Below, one piece after another: positions 22,514 through 31,381 of a stretch of 64,000 nt of DNA; the first letter of the stretch is position 1; every line of letters starts with the position of its first letter. A model generated the notes under the pieces. It had not been told where the DNA came from. It was given only the letters and a program-made list of their open reading frames with translations, and made no database searches. A program made the position numbers and the translations under genes. Source of the stretch: Mycolicibacterium frederiksbergense (lineage in GTDB: Bacteria > Actinomycetota > Actinomycetes > Mycobacteriales > Mycobacteriaceae); assembly GCF_012223425.1 (NCBI RefSeq), contig NZ_CP038799.1, positions 2,790,001-2,854,000 of the forward strand. Direction: 5' to 3'.

Positions 22514-23500
22514 ATGGCGGGCACGGTGAGCGAGCTCTGGCGTTTCCCGGTCAAGTCGATGGGCGGCAGCCGAGTCGATCGGGTGCGCATCGATGGCCGC
22601 GGCGTGCACGCCGACCGGCTGTGGGCGGTCCGCGATGTCGAGAAGGGGGTCACGGCATCGGCGCGACGCCTACCGGTACTACTCGGCTGCACCGCGCGCT
22701 ATCTGGACGAACCCGGTGCCGACGCCGGGCCGGGCAATGTTCCGCCCGTCGTGGTGACCTTCCCCGACGGCAGCGAACTGACCTCCGATGATCCGGCCAT
22801 CAACGTCGCGCTGTCGCAACTGGCCGGCCGGGAGATGCGGTTGGTGGCACTGCCTCCGGTCGAGGACACCAGCCAGCACCGGATGTCGGTATCGGACTCG
22901 CTGGCCAACTTCCGGGCCGCGCAGGTGCGCAAGGACTTCGGGCTCGGTGAGGACGAGGCATTGCCGGACACGTCGGTCTTCTCGACCAAGGACATCATCA
23001 CGCTGGCCCGCTACTCGACACCGCCGGGCAGCTTCGCCGACCTGAGTCCGGTACACCTGATGAGTATCGCGAGCCTGGGTCAACTCGCACCCGGCGCCGA
23101 ACCCTACGATGTGCGCAGGTTCCGGCCGAACGTCCTCGTCGACACCGGCGAGGACGGTCCGGAGTTCCCCGAATCGGCATGGGTGGGCGGCGAATTGAGT
23201 ATCGGTACCGCTCGGCTTCGGGTCACCATCCCCACCATCAGGTGTGTGGTACCGACCCGCCCGCAGCCCGAGGTCGAACTGGACAAGACGATCACCCGGC
23301 AGCTGGCCGAGCGCACCAACCGTTTCCTCGGGGTGTATGCCGATGTGTCGGCCGCTGGACTGGTCAACGTGGGTGATGAGGTTCGGGTGCATATCGGCAA
23401 GCCACCCAATGCTTTCCAGCGCGCCGGCGCGGCACTGAACAAATCGGCGACCAAGGGTGTGCAGCGGCTGCTGGAGGCAACCGTGCTGCGAGCCCGCTAG
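22514..23500 (+). CDS. MOSC-domain protein (molybdenum-cofactor sulfurase C-terminal type)
   Basis: The 328-residue protein has a MOSC N-terminal beta-barrel (TVSELWRFPVKSMGGSRVDRV, GVHADRLWAVRD) and a MOSC domain at about residues 130-300 with HLMSIASLG, RRFRPNVLVDTG and TIPTIRCVVPTRPQPE, where the Cys is the position expected to hold sulfur. Such proteins reduce or transfer sulfur on the molybdenum cofactor or N-hydroxylated compounds (mARC, YcbX). The C-terminal extension (HIGKPPNAFQRAGAALNKSATK) is not typical. The stop shares a CTAG tetramer with the convergent gene's stop. Confidence 0.88.
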   Translation: MAGTVSELWRFPVKSMGGSRVDRVRIDGRGVHADRLWAVRDVEKGVTASARRLPVLLGCTARYLDEPGADAGPGNVPPVVVTFPDGSELTSDDPAINVALSQLAGREMRLVALPPVEDTSQHRMSVSDSLANFRAAQVRKDFGLGEDEALPDTSVFSTKDIITLARYSTPPGSFADLSPVHLMSIASLGQLAPGAEPYDVRRFRPNVLVDTGEDGPEFPESAWVGGELSIGTARLRVTIPTIRCVVPTRPQPEVELDKTITRQLAERTNRFLGVYADVSAAGLVNVGDEVRVHIGKPPNAFQRAGAALNKSATKGVQRLLEATVLRAR

Positions 23501-23832
23501 TCCGTCAGTAGTTCCTCGAGCACCGACAGGAACTCCTTGACGCGTAGCGGGGTGAACGCCGGGCTGGGCCGGGTGCCCGGAACATCGAGCACCACCAGGG
23601 TCGATTTGATGGGACGCCACACGTCCAGCGGCAGCCAGCGTCGCGGATCGTCCGAGGGGCCCCAGATCCGGAAACGGTCGAACACCAAGCCCATCGACTC
23701 GGCGCGGTAGCCGCGGATCGCTTGCAGCGGAATGATTTTCGAGGTGCCCGACGGAAAATGGTAACGCCGCAGCGTCAGGGCCTGGCGATCGAGCTGGATC
23801 AGGCCGTCGTCGTAGGACACCGTCGTGGTCAT
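23497..23832 (-). CDS. Conserved hypothetical protein, small beta-rich (PH-like) fold suspected
   Basis: ATG 23832 gives 111 residues: TTTVSYDDGLIQLDRQALTLRRYHFPSGTSKIIPLQAIRGY and then RRWLPLDVWRPIKSTLVVLD. The alternating pattern and the KIIPLQAIRGYRAESMG segment resemble bacterial PH-domain proteins, but this is not certain. It overlaps the Rieske/MBL gene stop by 4 bp, so it is co-translated with it and may work with it. Its own stop overlaps the MOSC stop in a shared CTAG. Confidence 0.65.
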   Translation of the reverse strand: MTTTVSYDDGLIQLDRQALTLRRYHFPSGTSKIIPLQAIRGYRAESMGLVFDRFRIWGPSDDPRRWLPLDVWRPIKSTLVVLDVPGTRPSPAFTPLRVKEFLSVLEELLTD

Positions 23833-25388
23833 GACGTTCTCGAGCTCCTCAGGTGGTGGCCCTTGGCTGTGAGGCAACGCCCGGTCTCCAGGTTCCACTG
23901 CCAGCCATGCAGGTTGCACGTGAGCGTGGAGCCCTCCACCACGCCGAATTTGGACAGATCGGCCTTCAGGTGGGGGCAGCGGCGCTGAATGTCCCAGCCG
24001 TCCAGGACGGTCGAGGCGCTGTCATCGTGTGCCTCGGCGAACCAGCCGTCGGCGTAGGCGATCCGCTCATCGGTGAGACATTTGAAGAAGGTGTACAGGT
24101 ATTCGTTGTATCCGCCGACCCGCCACGCCTTGAACCGGGTGGACAGGAAGATGGTGTTCACCCAGTCGGGCTCGTTGTCGCGGACCACCGTGCGTACCAA
24201 CTGCGCCGGAATCTCGAACCCGTAGCGGAACTTCTCGTCCGGAACAGGTTCACGCACAGCCCGTTTCGGAAAGTCGATGACCACGGTCTCGATGCTCTTG
24301 TCACCTGGTAGGCGTAGCTCGACGGGATAGCCGATGCCGTCGCAGATTTGATCGGACTGCAGCATGATCGGCTCGAACAGGGCGCGCAGCGGCTCCAGGA
24401 GCGGATCGCCGTCGGCCGGGGCCCACGCCGCCTTCTCGGCGGCCAGCACCGGCGCCTGGCGCTGCGCATACTCTTCGATGTAGGCAGCCTTACCGGTGGT
24501 GAAGATGGACTCCGGGTCCCCGACCGGGTGGGTGAGTGAATTGAGCTGCGAGCCGGTGAAATCCGCGGTCGATCCGGGGATCATCAGTAGGCCACCGTCG
24601 TGCCCGTGGCGGCGCATCTGATCCAGGAACACGATCTGATCCGGGAAGATGTTGGCCGGATCACCCTGATCGTCGTTGAGATCGCGCAGCGCGGGGTCCA
24701 GGAAGCAGGGCGGACCGGCCGAGGGCACCACCCAGGTGGCGCCCACCTGGGCGATGTACTGGCGGCAGCGGTCCATCTGGCGCTGCCGCTTCTGGGTGCC
24801 GAACGCCTCCTTGGCCCGGGCCGGCATGTCGTAGACCATCGGGTACCAGATGGCCCCGGAGTACTGCAGCATGTGCACGTCGATGTGGCCGAACTCGGCG
24901 GCCAGCATGTCGAGGTCGATCGGCCGGGCATCGTTCATGTTGAAAGCGGTTGTGGCGCCGTCGGACACCACCAGGCCCGAGTCTCCGATCGGCCCGTCGG
25001 CGGGCGCCCGCAGCGCGACGATCATCACCTCGAGGTCGCCCTTGGGCCCGCTGACCCGGTGCTTCACCGAATCGGTGGTCTCGACGAACGTGTGGAAACC
25101 CAGCGACTCCAGTGCGCGGCGCAGATCCGGCACCGGGTAATCGGGCAGCAGCACGACGGCGTCCTTGTTGACGTGCGCGCGCAGCAGTGCCGGGTCGAAA
25201 TGATCCTTGTGCAGGTGACTGACGTAGAGGTAGTCGCAGTCCCCCAGGGCGTCCCAGTCCAGTCCGCTGTTGTCCGGGAACGGGAACCAGGACGCGAAGT
25301 AGGCCGGATTGACCCAGGGGTCGCACAGGATGCTGCCGGCTTCCGTGTCAATCCGAAAACCGGCGTGTCCGACGCTTGTGACCTGCAC
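23829..25388 (-). CDS. Metallo-beta-lactamase-fold plus Rieske [2Fe-2S] protein (Rv3818-like)
   Basis: GTG 25388 after AGGAAGGG gives 519 residues (Rv3818: about 516). The N-terminal half is an MBL fold with YVSHLHKDHFDPALL (H-x-H-x-D-H), a substrate-binding-like middle and APADGPIGDSGLVV. The C-terminal about 85 residues form a Rieske domain: RRCPHLKADLS (C-x-H) and CNLHGWQWNLETGRC (C-x-x-H). This MBL plus Rieske order resembles CMP-N-acetylneuraminate hydroxylase-like proteins; the true substrate in mycobacteria is unknown. It is divergent from the acyltransferase gene and coupled to the small protein downstream. Confidence 0.85.
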   Translation of the reverse strand: MQVTSVGHAGFRIDTEAGSILCDPWVNPAYFASWFPFPDNSGLDWDALGDCDYLYVSHLHKDHFDPALLRAHVNKDAVVLLPDYPVPDLRRALESLGFHTFVETTDSVKHRVSGPKGDLEVMIVALRAPADGPIGDSGLVVSDGATTAFNMNDARPIDLDMLAAEFGHIDVHMLQYSGAIWYPMVYDMPARAKEAFGTQKRQRQMDRCRQYIAQVGATWVVPSAGPPCFLDPALRDLNDDQGDPANIFPDQIVFLDQMRRHGHDGGLLMIPGSTADFTGSQLNSLTHPVGDPESIFTTGKAAYIEEYAQRQAPVLAAEKAAWAPADGDPLLEPLRALFEPIMLQSDQICDGIGYPVELRLPGDKSIETVVIDFPKRAVREPVPDEKFRYGFEIPAQLVRTVVRDNEPDWVNTIFLSTRFKAWRVGGYNEYLYTFFKCLTDERIAYADGWFAEAHDDSASTVLDGWDIQRRCPHLKADLSKFGVVEGSTLTCNLHGWQWNLETGRCLTAKGHHLRSSRTS

Positions 25389-25471
25389 GAATGCCCTTCC
25401 TGGTGGTTGATGCTTGGTCACGAGTTTAGCGCCAGAGCGGGCGCTCTTCCGCTTCGGCGGGCCGGTGGAAC

Positions 25472-25477
25472 TAGGCT
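25472..25477 (+). promoter_or_regulatory. Putative -10 element, acyltransferase gene (leaderless start)
   Basis: TAGGCT lies 7 nt before GTG 25485, with no ribosome site. Confidence 0.5.
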
Positions 25478-25484
25478 GGGGCGT

Positions 25485-26258
25485 GTGGAACCGGTATACG
25501 GGACAGTCATCCAAGCCGCCCGGCTGGTCTGGCGGCTGCAGGGGCTGAAGTTCACCGTCACCGGTGTGGAGAACCTGCCGGTGACCGGCGGTGCCGTCAT
25601 CGCCGTGAACCACACCAGCTACTTCGACTTCACCTTCGCCGGGCTGCCCGCCTACCGGCAGGGCCGCGGCCGCAAGGTCCGCTTCATGGCGAAGAAGGAA
25701 GTCTTCGACCACAAGATCGGCGGGCCGCTGATGCGCAGCCTGCGCCATATCGAGGTGGACCGGGCCAGTGGCGCCGACTCCTTCGCCGCGGCCTGCGCAG
25801 CACTGAAGGCGGGCGAACTGGTCGGCGTCTACCCCGAGGCGACCATCAGCCGCAGCTTCGAGATCAAGGGATTCAAGTCCGGGGCCGCGCGGATGGCGAT
25901 CGCGGCCGACGTGCCGATCATCCCGCACATCATCTGGGGTGCCCAGCGGGTCTGGACCAAGGGGCACCCGCGCAATATGCGTAGGCCCAAGGTGCCGATC
26001 TCGATCGCCGTCGGCGAACCGATCTATCCGACGCTGCCGCCGGCCGAGCTGACCGAACTGCTGCACCACCGGATGCAGCATCTGCTGGAGAAGGTGCAGG
26101 AGTCCTACGGGTCGCATCCCAGGGGCGAGTTCTGGGTGCCGCACGGGCTGGGTGGTGGTGCGCCGACGCTGGCCGAGGCGAACCGGATGGACATGGAGGA
26201 GGCCGCCGAGAAGGCGGCCAAACGTGCGGCCAAGCCCCCCGGTGAGGCGCCGGAGTAG
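25485..26258 (+). CDS. PlsC-type 1-acyl-glycerol-3-phosphate acyltransferase family protein (Rv3816c-like)
   Basis: GTG 25485 gives 257 residues. Acyltransferase block I is VNHTSYFDFTFAG (N-H-x4-D, where many members have N-H-x-S-x-x-D), block II MRSLRHIEVDR, block III VYPEATISRSFEIKGFKSGAARMA and block IV VPIIPHIIWGAQRVW. The protein probably esterifies lysophosphatidate or a related lipid at the inner membrane. The C-terminal Ala/Lys-rich tail (EEAAEKAAKRAAK) is low complexity. A perfect hairpin terminator follows, so the HAD gene is likely separate. Confidence 0.9.
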   Translation: MEPVYGTVIQAARLVWRLQGLKFTVTGVENLPVTGGAVIAVNHTSYFDFTFAGLPAYRQGRGRKVRFMAKKEVFDHKIGGPLMRSLRHIEVDRASGADSFAAACAALKAGELVGVYPEATISRSFEIKGFKSGAARMAIAADVPIIPHIIWGAQRVWTKGHPRNMRRPKVPISIAVGEPIYPTLPPAELTELLHHRMQHLLEKVQESYGSHPRGEFWVPHGLGGGAPTLAEANRMDMEEAAEKAAKRAAKPPGEAPE

Positions 26259-26274
26259 GCCCTTCGGGGTAACC

Positions 26275-26295
26275 GGTCTCCAGCGCCTGGAGACC
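26275..26295 (+). terminator. Perfect hairpin after the acyltransferase gene
   Basis: GGTCTCCAG (26275-26283) pairs with CTGGAGACC (26287-26295) around a 3-nt loop, 17 bp past the stop. No U-tract follows. Confidence 0.6.
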
Positions 26296-26371
26296 GCGCA
26301 GCGGGCGTGGACCACCAGACGAGCGATTCGAGGACGGCAATGCAAGCACCACCGCAAGGGCAACGCCGCTG

Positions 26372-27184
26372 ATGCTGCCCGCAATGATCGCCACCGACGT
26401 CGACGGCACGCTGCTCGACGAGCACGAACGGGTGACACCGCGTACCGCCGCGGCCGTGCGTGCCGCCGTTGCCGCCGGCACCCGTTTCGTCCTGGCGACC
26501 GGCCGGCCGCCGCGCTGGGTGCCCCCGGTCGTGGAGCAACTCGGCTTCGCACCGATGTCGGTCTGCGCCAACGGTGCGGTGGTCTATGACCCGGAGACCG
26601 ACCGCATCATCTCGTCCCGCACCCTGTCGGTGCAGCAGTTGATCACACTGGCCGAGATCGCGGCCCGGGTGATCCCAGGGGCCGGCCTGGCGGTGGAGCG
26701 GGTCGGCCGCAGTGCCCACGATGCGGCGACCCCGCAGTTCGTCAGCTCACCCGGCTACGAACATGCCTGGCTCAACCCGGACAACACCGAGGTGTCGCTG
26801 GAGGATCTGTTGAGCGCGCCCGCGGTCAAGCTGTTGATCCGCAAGGCCGGCGCGCGCAGCGGAGACATGGCCGCCGCACTGGCCCTGCACGTCGGTGTCG
26901 AGGGGGACCTGACCTACTCGACCAACAACGGGCTCATCGAGGTGCTGCCGCGCGGACTGAGCAAGGCGACCGGGATCGCCGAGATCGCCGGCCCGCTGGG
27001 CATCGAGGCCGCCGATATCGTGGCCTTCGGCGATATGCCCAATGACATTCCCATGCTGCGCTGGGCCGGGCTGGGCGTCGCCATGGGCAACGCCCATCCG
27101 GACGCGATGGCGGCCGCCGATGAGGTCACCGCGCCGAACACCGATGACGGTCTGGCCCGCGTGCTCGAACGCTGGTGGCTGTAG
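26372..27184 (+). CDS. HAD-superfamily Cof-type phosphatase (Rv3813c-like)
   Basis: The 270-residue protein begins MLPAMIATDVDGTLLDEHERV, with the nucleophile Asp in D-x-D-G-T; ATG 26384 is a possible later start. FVLATGRPPRWVPPV is motif II. The C2B cap lies in the middle. Motif III Lys (SKATGIAEIA) and motif IV GDMPNDIPMLRWAGLGVAMGNA close the site, followed by ADEVTAPNTDDGLARVLE. Such enzymes dephosphorylate sugar phosphates or nucleotides; the substrate is open. It converges on the amidase gene with a 13-bp gap. Confidence 0.92.
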   Translation: MLPAMIATDVDGTLLDEHERVTPRTAAAVRAAVAAGTRFVLATGRPPRWVPPVVEQLGFAPMSVCANGAVVYDPETDRIISSRTLSVQQLITLAEIAARVIPGAGLAVERVGRSAHDAATPQFVSSPGYEHAWLNPDNTEVSLEDLLSAPAVKLLIRKAGARSGDMAAALALHVGVEGDLTYSTNNGLIEVLPRGLSKATGIAEIAGPLGIEAADIVAFGDMPNDIPMLRWAGLGVAMGNAHPDAMAAADEVTAPNTDDGLARVLERWWL

Positions 27185-27197
27185 CCGGTAATCGGCT

Positions 27198-28787
27198 CTA
27201 GGCCCGATTGTTGATCGGGGTGAACCGCTCCAGCTGCACGGGGGAATGGTCGGGGCGCGGAAGCTGCACCGGCACACCGTCGATGACACGGGTGACCAGA
27301 CCGGTCTCCCGGTCGAAGTTGAGCGTGCCATGCTGGAAGTTCTGCTTGATCCACAGTGGTTCGGGAATCTCGGCACTCGTCGGCAACCCCAGTGCACCCC
27401 GCTCGAATCCCAGTGTGCCCCAAGCCTCATAGATCGCCCCGGTGACAGGTTGGGCGCCGGTCTCCGGTGTCCAGTACATGGCGCCGCGGTCGAAGGTGAC
27501 ATACCGGGTGTTCCCGAAACCGTAGCCCTCCGGTGAGGTCGGCATGCCCAGCGGTCCGGCCTCGCTGCGCAGCGCCTGCCACTTGGTGAAGATGGCTCCA
27601 CCGCGCAACGTGTCGACCAGATCCTGCGGTCCCGGTGGCTGATTGAACCGGGCGGCGATATCGCGCAACAGACCCATCTGCGCGTAGGCGGCGTCCCCCG
27701 GGCAGTCGGTGTTGCCGACATCGCGGTGGGTGAAGATATTGGGCAGGGTGGGCGTCGCACCGCGCGGGAACAGGGTGAAGCTGCCGCCCGCCGAGGTCAG
27801 TGCCACGCTGCCGTGCGGGTCGACGCGGTCCAGACCGAGTCGCCAGCCGAGCAGCCTTCCGGTGGTGCGTAATTGGATCGGTGTCGGCGGCTCGGTGTTG
27901 AAATCGCCGAGCATGGCCACACCCCAGGTGTCGGAGTTGAAGCCGCCGGTGTGCGCGCCCTGCACGGCTCTGCTCATGCCACCGGCACGGCCCTCGAAGA
28001 CCTGTCCGTACTTGTCGACCATGGCGTTATAGGCGATATCGCACCAGCCCAGGGTCCGGGCGTGGTACTCGTAGATGGACCGGACGATGCCCGCCGAGTC
28101 CTGCGGGGTGTAGTCGTTGCTGCCCGCGGTGTGATGCAGGACCGCCGCCCGGATCCCTCGGTCGTAGATGGGGGCTCCGCACTTCATCGATTCGTTGGCG
28201 CCCCACTGGGCGCGGGTGATGACCTGTGGTGCCTGGCCGGGGACGGTCGCCGCGGTGGGCGGCGGGAATTGCACGTCGACCGGCGCCTCGGGCGGGCTGA
28301 TGAGGACCGCATTGACGTTCTGCGGCAACGGATGTTCGACGTTGGCGGGGATATAACCCAGCCCGGGGCCCGCCGCGGGGGCTGCGGCCGGTGGTCGCGC
28401 GGTGTGGGTCACCGAGATCTGCACGGTGTTGGTGCGCCCGACGAAGACCGGTTCGGTGCCGTGGGTGTCGGGCCGGTCCGGTCCCACGCCCTCCAGCGAT
28501 TCGGCGTCGTACCAGGGGCCCCAGCTGCCATCTGTGCGCTGGGCGCGGATCCGGGCCGTCGTCCCGTCGAGGCTGTCGGCGGTCAGCGCCACCATCGAGA
28601 ACGGGGTGTCCTGATGGATCTCCCGGATCGTCTCGCCGCCGGCGAGTTCGGCGAGCGGCTGCTGGGTGATCGCGGTCTCGGCGGGCGGGCTGTCATCGGG
28701 GAGACCGCTGATCGCCCACGGCAGGATCGCGACCGTGCCCAGCACTGCAGACAGCAGAACGGAGGGTGCAGGGCGACGACGTGGCAC
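27198..28787 (-). CDS. Secreted N-acetylmuramoyl-L-alanine amidase with LGFP repeats (Rv3811-like)
   Basis: The protein has 529 residues with a signal sequence (SVLLSAVLGTVAILPWAISG). An N-terminal region (about 40-200) is followed by a PGRP/amidase_2 domain at about residues 200-375: TRAQWGANES, RAAVLHHTAGSNDYTP (zinc His), WGVAMLGDF and FTHRDVGNTDCPGD (zinc His and Cys-Pro-Gly). The last about 130 residues contain LGFP-type repeats (PLGMPTSPEGYGFGNTRYVTFDRGAMYWTPETGAQPV; ALGLPTSAE), which bind the cell wall. It would cut the amide bond between muramic acid and L-Ala. It follows erp on the same strand after a terminator. Confidence 0.93.
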   Translation of the reverse strand: MPRRRPAPSVLLSAVLGTVAILPWAISGLPDDSPPAETAITQQPLAELAGGETIREIHQDTPFSMVALTADSLDGTTARIRAQRTDGSWGPWYDAESLEGVGPDRPDTHGTEPVFVGRTNTVQISVTHTARPPAAAPAAGPGLGYIPANVEHPLPQNVNAVLISPPEAPVDVQFPPPTAATVPGQAPQVITRAQWGANESMKCGAPIYDRGIRAAVLHHTAGSNDYTPQDSAGIVRSIYEYHARTLGWCDIAYNAMVDKYGQVFEGRAGGMSRAVQGAHTGGFNSDTWGVAMLGDFNTEPPTPIQLRTTGRLLGWRLGLDRVDPHGSVALTSAGGSFTLFPRGATPTLPNIFTHRDVGNTDCPGDAAYAQMGLLRDIAARFNQPPGPQDLVDTLRGGAIFTKWQALRSEAGPLGMPTSPEGYGFGNTRYVTFDRGAMYWTPETGAQPVTGAIYEAWGTLGFERGALGLPTSAEIPEPLWIKQNFQHGTLNFDRETGLVTRVIDGVPVQLPRPDHSPVQLERFTPINNRA

Positions 28788-28881
28788 GAGCTGATGTTAC
28801 GTATGTGCTCAGTGTTACCAGTGTTGCGACACGGGCGTGTGGTGCCAAAGTTTTACCCGGTGCGTCGGGCGGCAAACCTGT

Positions 28882-28922
28882 AACGGCACCGCAGAGCCGA
28901 CGCTGGCTTCTGCGGTGCCGTT
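28882..28922 (-). terminator. erp terminator
   Basis: AACGGCACCGCAGA (28882-28895) pairs perfectly over 14 bp with TCTGCGGTGCCGTT (28909-28922), loop 13 nt, starting 19 nt after the erp stop on the minus strand. Confidence 0.85.
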
Positions 28923-28941
28923 CGGTAACAGGATTGGTGGG

Positions 28942-29912
28942 TCAGGCACCGGCTCCCGAAGCCGCCGCCGCGGCGACACCGGTGGCGGCCTCGGCCGCAC
29001 CGAGGCCGGCCTGAGCGGCGCCGGCAGCGGCCGGAGCGGCTGCGGCGGCGGGCGCCGCGGCGGGTGCCGCACTCTTGACCGCCGACATGATGGCGGGCAT
29101 CACCATGCCCTTGAGCAGATCGATCGCCTGGCCGGCGCCGAGTTGCTCGGCGGCACTGTTGATGGTGCCCAGCAGGCCGCCACCGCCGGTGGAGGCCGGC
29201 ATGGCCAGCGACGGGTCCGCGCCCAGGATCGGGTAGGTGCCCGCCATCGGATCCAGGCCGATGGGTGCGGCGATGGGAATCTCACCGGGGAAGCCGGTGC
29301 CCAGCCCCGGATCCGTCAGGCCCGGGGTCAGGCCGGCCAGTCCGGGATCGGTCAGGGAACCGGGTGACAGCGAGGCCGGCGACAACGACGGACCCGCCGC
29401 GCCCACCGGCGGGATGCTCAGGCCGGGGGTGGTCAGTTCAGGGGTGCTCAGTCCGGGGTGGTGAGCTCCGGCGTCGTCAGGCCCGGGGTGGTGAGCCCGG
29501 GTGCCGTCAGGCCGGGGGTGGTGAGTTCGGGGCTCGTCAGGCCCGGCGCGGTCAATCCGGGCGAGGTCAGGCCGGGCGAGGTCAGGCCGGGCGAGGTCAG
29601 ACCGGGCGAGGTCAGACCGGTTGCGCCCAGCCCGGGAGTGACGAGCGTCGGGCTGGCGGCCGGCGATCCGGTCAGCAGACCGGTCGGCATCGGCGGCATG
29701 TTGACGCCGAACTGTGACAGGCCCTGGGACAGTGCGTTGATCAATTCGCCGGGCAGATCGGTGATCATGGCGGCGTGGACGAATTCGCGATGCTGAGGTT
29801 CGTTGGCCTCGGACATCTCGGAAACGGCGGCAATGGCGACTGGACTTGCGACGGCCAGGGCGGCGACTGCGCTCATGGCTGTCGAGAGCTTGCGTCGACG
29901 TCGGTTCGGCAC
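28942..29912 (-). pseudogene. erp: Exported repetitive protein Erp (PirG), interrupted by a single-base frameshift
   Basis: GTG 29912 after GAGGAG begins PNRRRRKLSTAMSAVAALAV, the same start as M. tuberculosis Erp, with a signal peptide. DLPGELINALSQGLSQFGVN follows, then the family's tandem five-residue PGLTS repeats. In this frame translation stops at 29448 (ELTTPD, stop). Adding one G in the minus-strand CCCCGGACTGAGC (plus 29452-29458) keeps the repeat pattern (ELTTPGLSTPELTTPGLS) and joins the second frame. That frame holds the conserved C-terminal half: IPIAAPIGLDP, TYPILGADP, GGGGLLGTINSAAEQLGAGQ, and a hydrophobic Ala-rich end. The restored product is 323 residues. Erp is a surface virulence-associated protein. 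Whether the break is real or an assembly error is unresolved; slippage in repeats is also possible. Confidence 0.85.
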
Positions 29913-30158
29913 GGAAGTCTCCTCAATACATGGACTACGTGTTTTCGGGTTGTGCTGCGGACTTTTCGCATCGGTGACTGCGGTTCTCGTGCCCGGGTTC
30001 CCGCCTTCCACCAACGTGATTGATGGTACTGCTGTGACTCGTGTGTCTAGAGTGACGATGCGGAATCGTGAGCTAATTGCGACCTGCCGCAAATCGTGCC
30101 GACAGGCCACACGAGGCCGGGCACATCACACGTTTCGAGACGGCAGGCCCCGGTCGGA

Positions 30159-30164
30159 TACCCT
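30159..30164 (+). promoter_or_regulatory. Putative -10 element, glf
   Basis: TACCCT lies 8 nt before ATG 30173; no ribosome site is seen, suggesting a leaderless or near-leaderless mRNA. Confidence 0.4.
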
Positions 30165-30172
30165 TGCTGCCG

Positions 30173-31381
30173 ATGTCCGCTGAATCTCATCGCGCAGATC
30201 TGCTTGTCGTCGGCTCCGGATTCTTCGGCCTGACGATCGCCGAGCGCGTGGCCAATGAACTGGGCAAGCGAGTGCTCGTCGTCGAACGGCGCTCCCATAT
30301 AGGAGGTAACGCCTACTCCGAGCCCGACCCGGAGACCGGTATCGAGGTGCACCGGTACGGCGCGCACCTGTTCCACACCTCCAATCAGCGGGTGTGGGAC
30401 TACGTCCGGCGGTTCACCGACTTCACCGGCTACCAGCACCGGGTGTTCGCCCTGCACAAGGGCCAGGCGTATCAGTTCCCGATGGGGCTGGGCCTGGTGT
30501 CGCAGTTCTTCGGGCGGTACTTCAGCCCGGACGAGGCCAGGGCGCTGATCGCCGAGCAGGCCAGCGAGATCGACACCGCCGAAGCACGCAACCTCGAAGA
30601 AAAGGCCATCTCGCTGATCGGGCGCCCGCTGTACGAGGCCTTCGTCAAGCACTACACCGCCAAGCAGTGGCAGACCGACCCGACGGACCTGCCCGCGGCC
30701 GTCATCAGCCGGCTGCCGGTCCGGTACACGTTCGACAACCGGTACTTCAACGACACCTATGAGGGTCTGCCGGTCGACGGGTACACCCGGTGGCTGCAGA
30801 ACATGGCAGATCACGAGAACATCGAGGTCCGCCTCGACACCGACTGGTTCGCGGTGCGCGACGAACTCCGCGCGGCCAACCCGGATGCGCCGGTGATCTA
30901 CACCGGGCCGGTGGACCGCTACTTCGACTATGTCGACGGTCGGCTCGGCTGGCGGACGCTGGACTTCGAGACCGAGGTCGTGGCGACCGGAGATTTCCAG
31001 GGCACCCCGGTGATGAACTACAACGACCCGGACGTGCCGTTCACCCGCATCCACGAGTTCCGGCACTTCCACCCGGAGCGCGACTATCCCACCGACAAGA
31101 CGGTCATCATGCGGGAGTACTCCCGCTTCGCCGAGGCCGATGACGAGCCCTACTACCCGATCAACACCGATGCCGACCGGGCGCTGCTGGCCGGGTACCG
31201 GAACCGGGCCAAGGCCGAGACCGCGGCCGCGGGCGTGCTCTTCGGCGGCCGGCTGGGCACCTACCAGTACCTCGACATGCACATGGCCATCGCCAGTGCG
31301 CTCAACATGTACGACAACATCCTGGCGCCGCACCTGCGCGACGGTGCGGCCCTGACTGTCCAAGACGAAGGCAACTCATGA
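30173..31381 (+). CDS. glf: UDP-galactopyranose mutase
   Basis: ATG 30173 gives 402 residues. The FAD-binding segment is LLVVGSGFFGLTIAERVA, followed by VVERRSHIGGNAYSE and YGAHLFHTSNQRVWDYV. The enzyme interconverts UDP-galactopyranose and UDP-galactofuranose using reduced flavin, supplying galactofuranose for the galactan of arabinogalactan. Substrate-site segments KHYTAKQWQTDP, LPVRYTFDNRYFND and a C-terminal GRLGTYQYLDMHMAIASAL are intact. The stop overlaps glfT2 by 4 bp (ATGA), so donor synthesis and its transferase are co-translated. It is divergent from erp across 260 bp. Confidence 0.97.
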   Translation: MSAESHRADLLVVGSGFFGLTIAERVANELGKRVLVVERRSHIGGNAYSEPDPETGIEVHRYGAHLFHTSNQRVWDYVRRFTDFTGYQHRVFALHKGQAYQFPMGLGLVSQFFGRYFSPDEARALIAEQASEIDTAEARNLEEKAISLIGRPLYEAFVKHYTAKQWQTDPTDLPAAVISRLPVRYTFDNRYFNDTYEGLPVDGYTRWLQNMADHENIEVRLDTDWFAVRDELRAANPDAPVIYTGPVDRYFDYVDGRLGWRTLDFETEVVATGDFQGTPVMNYNDPDVPFTRIHEFRHFHPERDYPTDKTVIMREYSRFAEADDEPYYPINTDADRALLAGYRNRAKAETAAAGVLFGGRLGTYQYLDMHMAIASALNMYDNILAPHLRDGAALTVQDEGNS

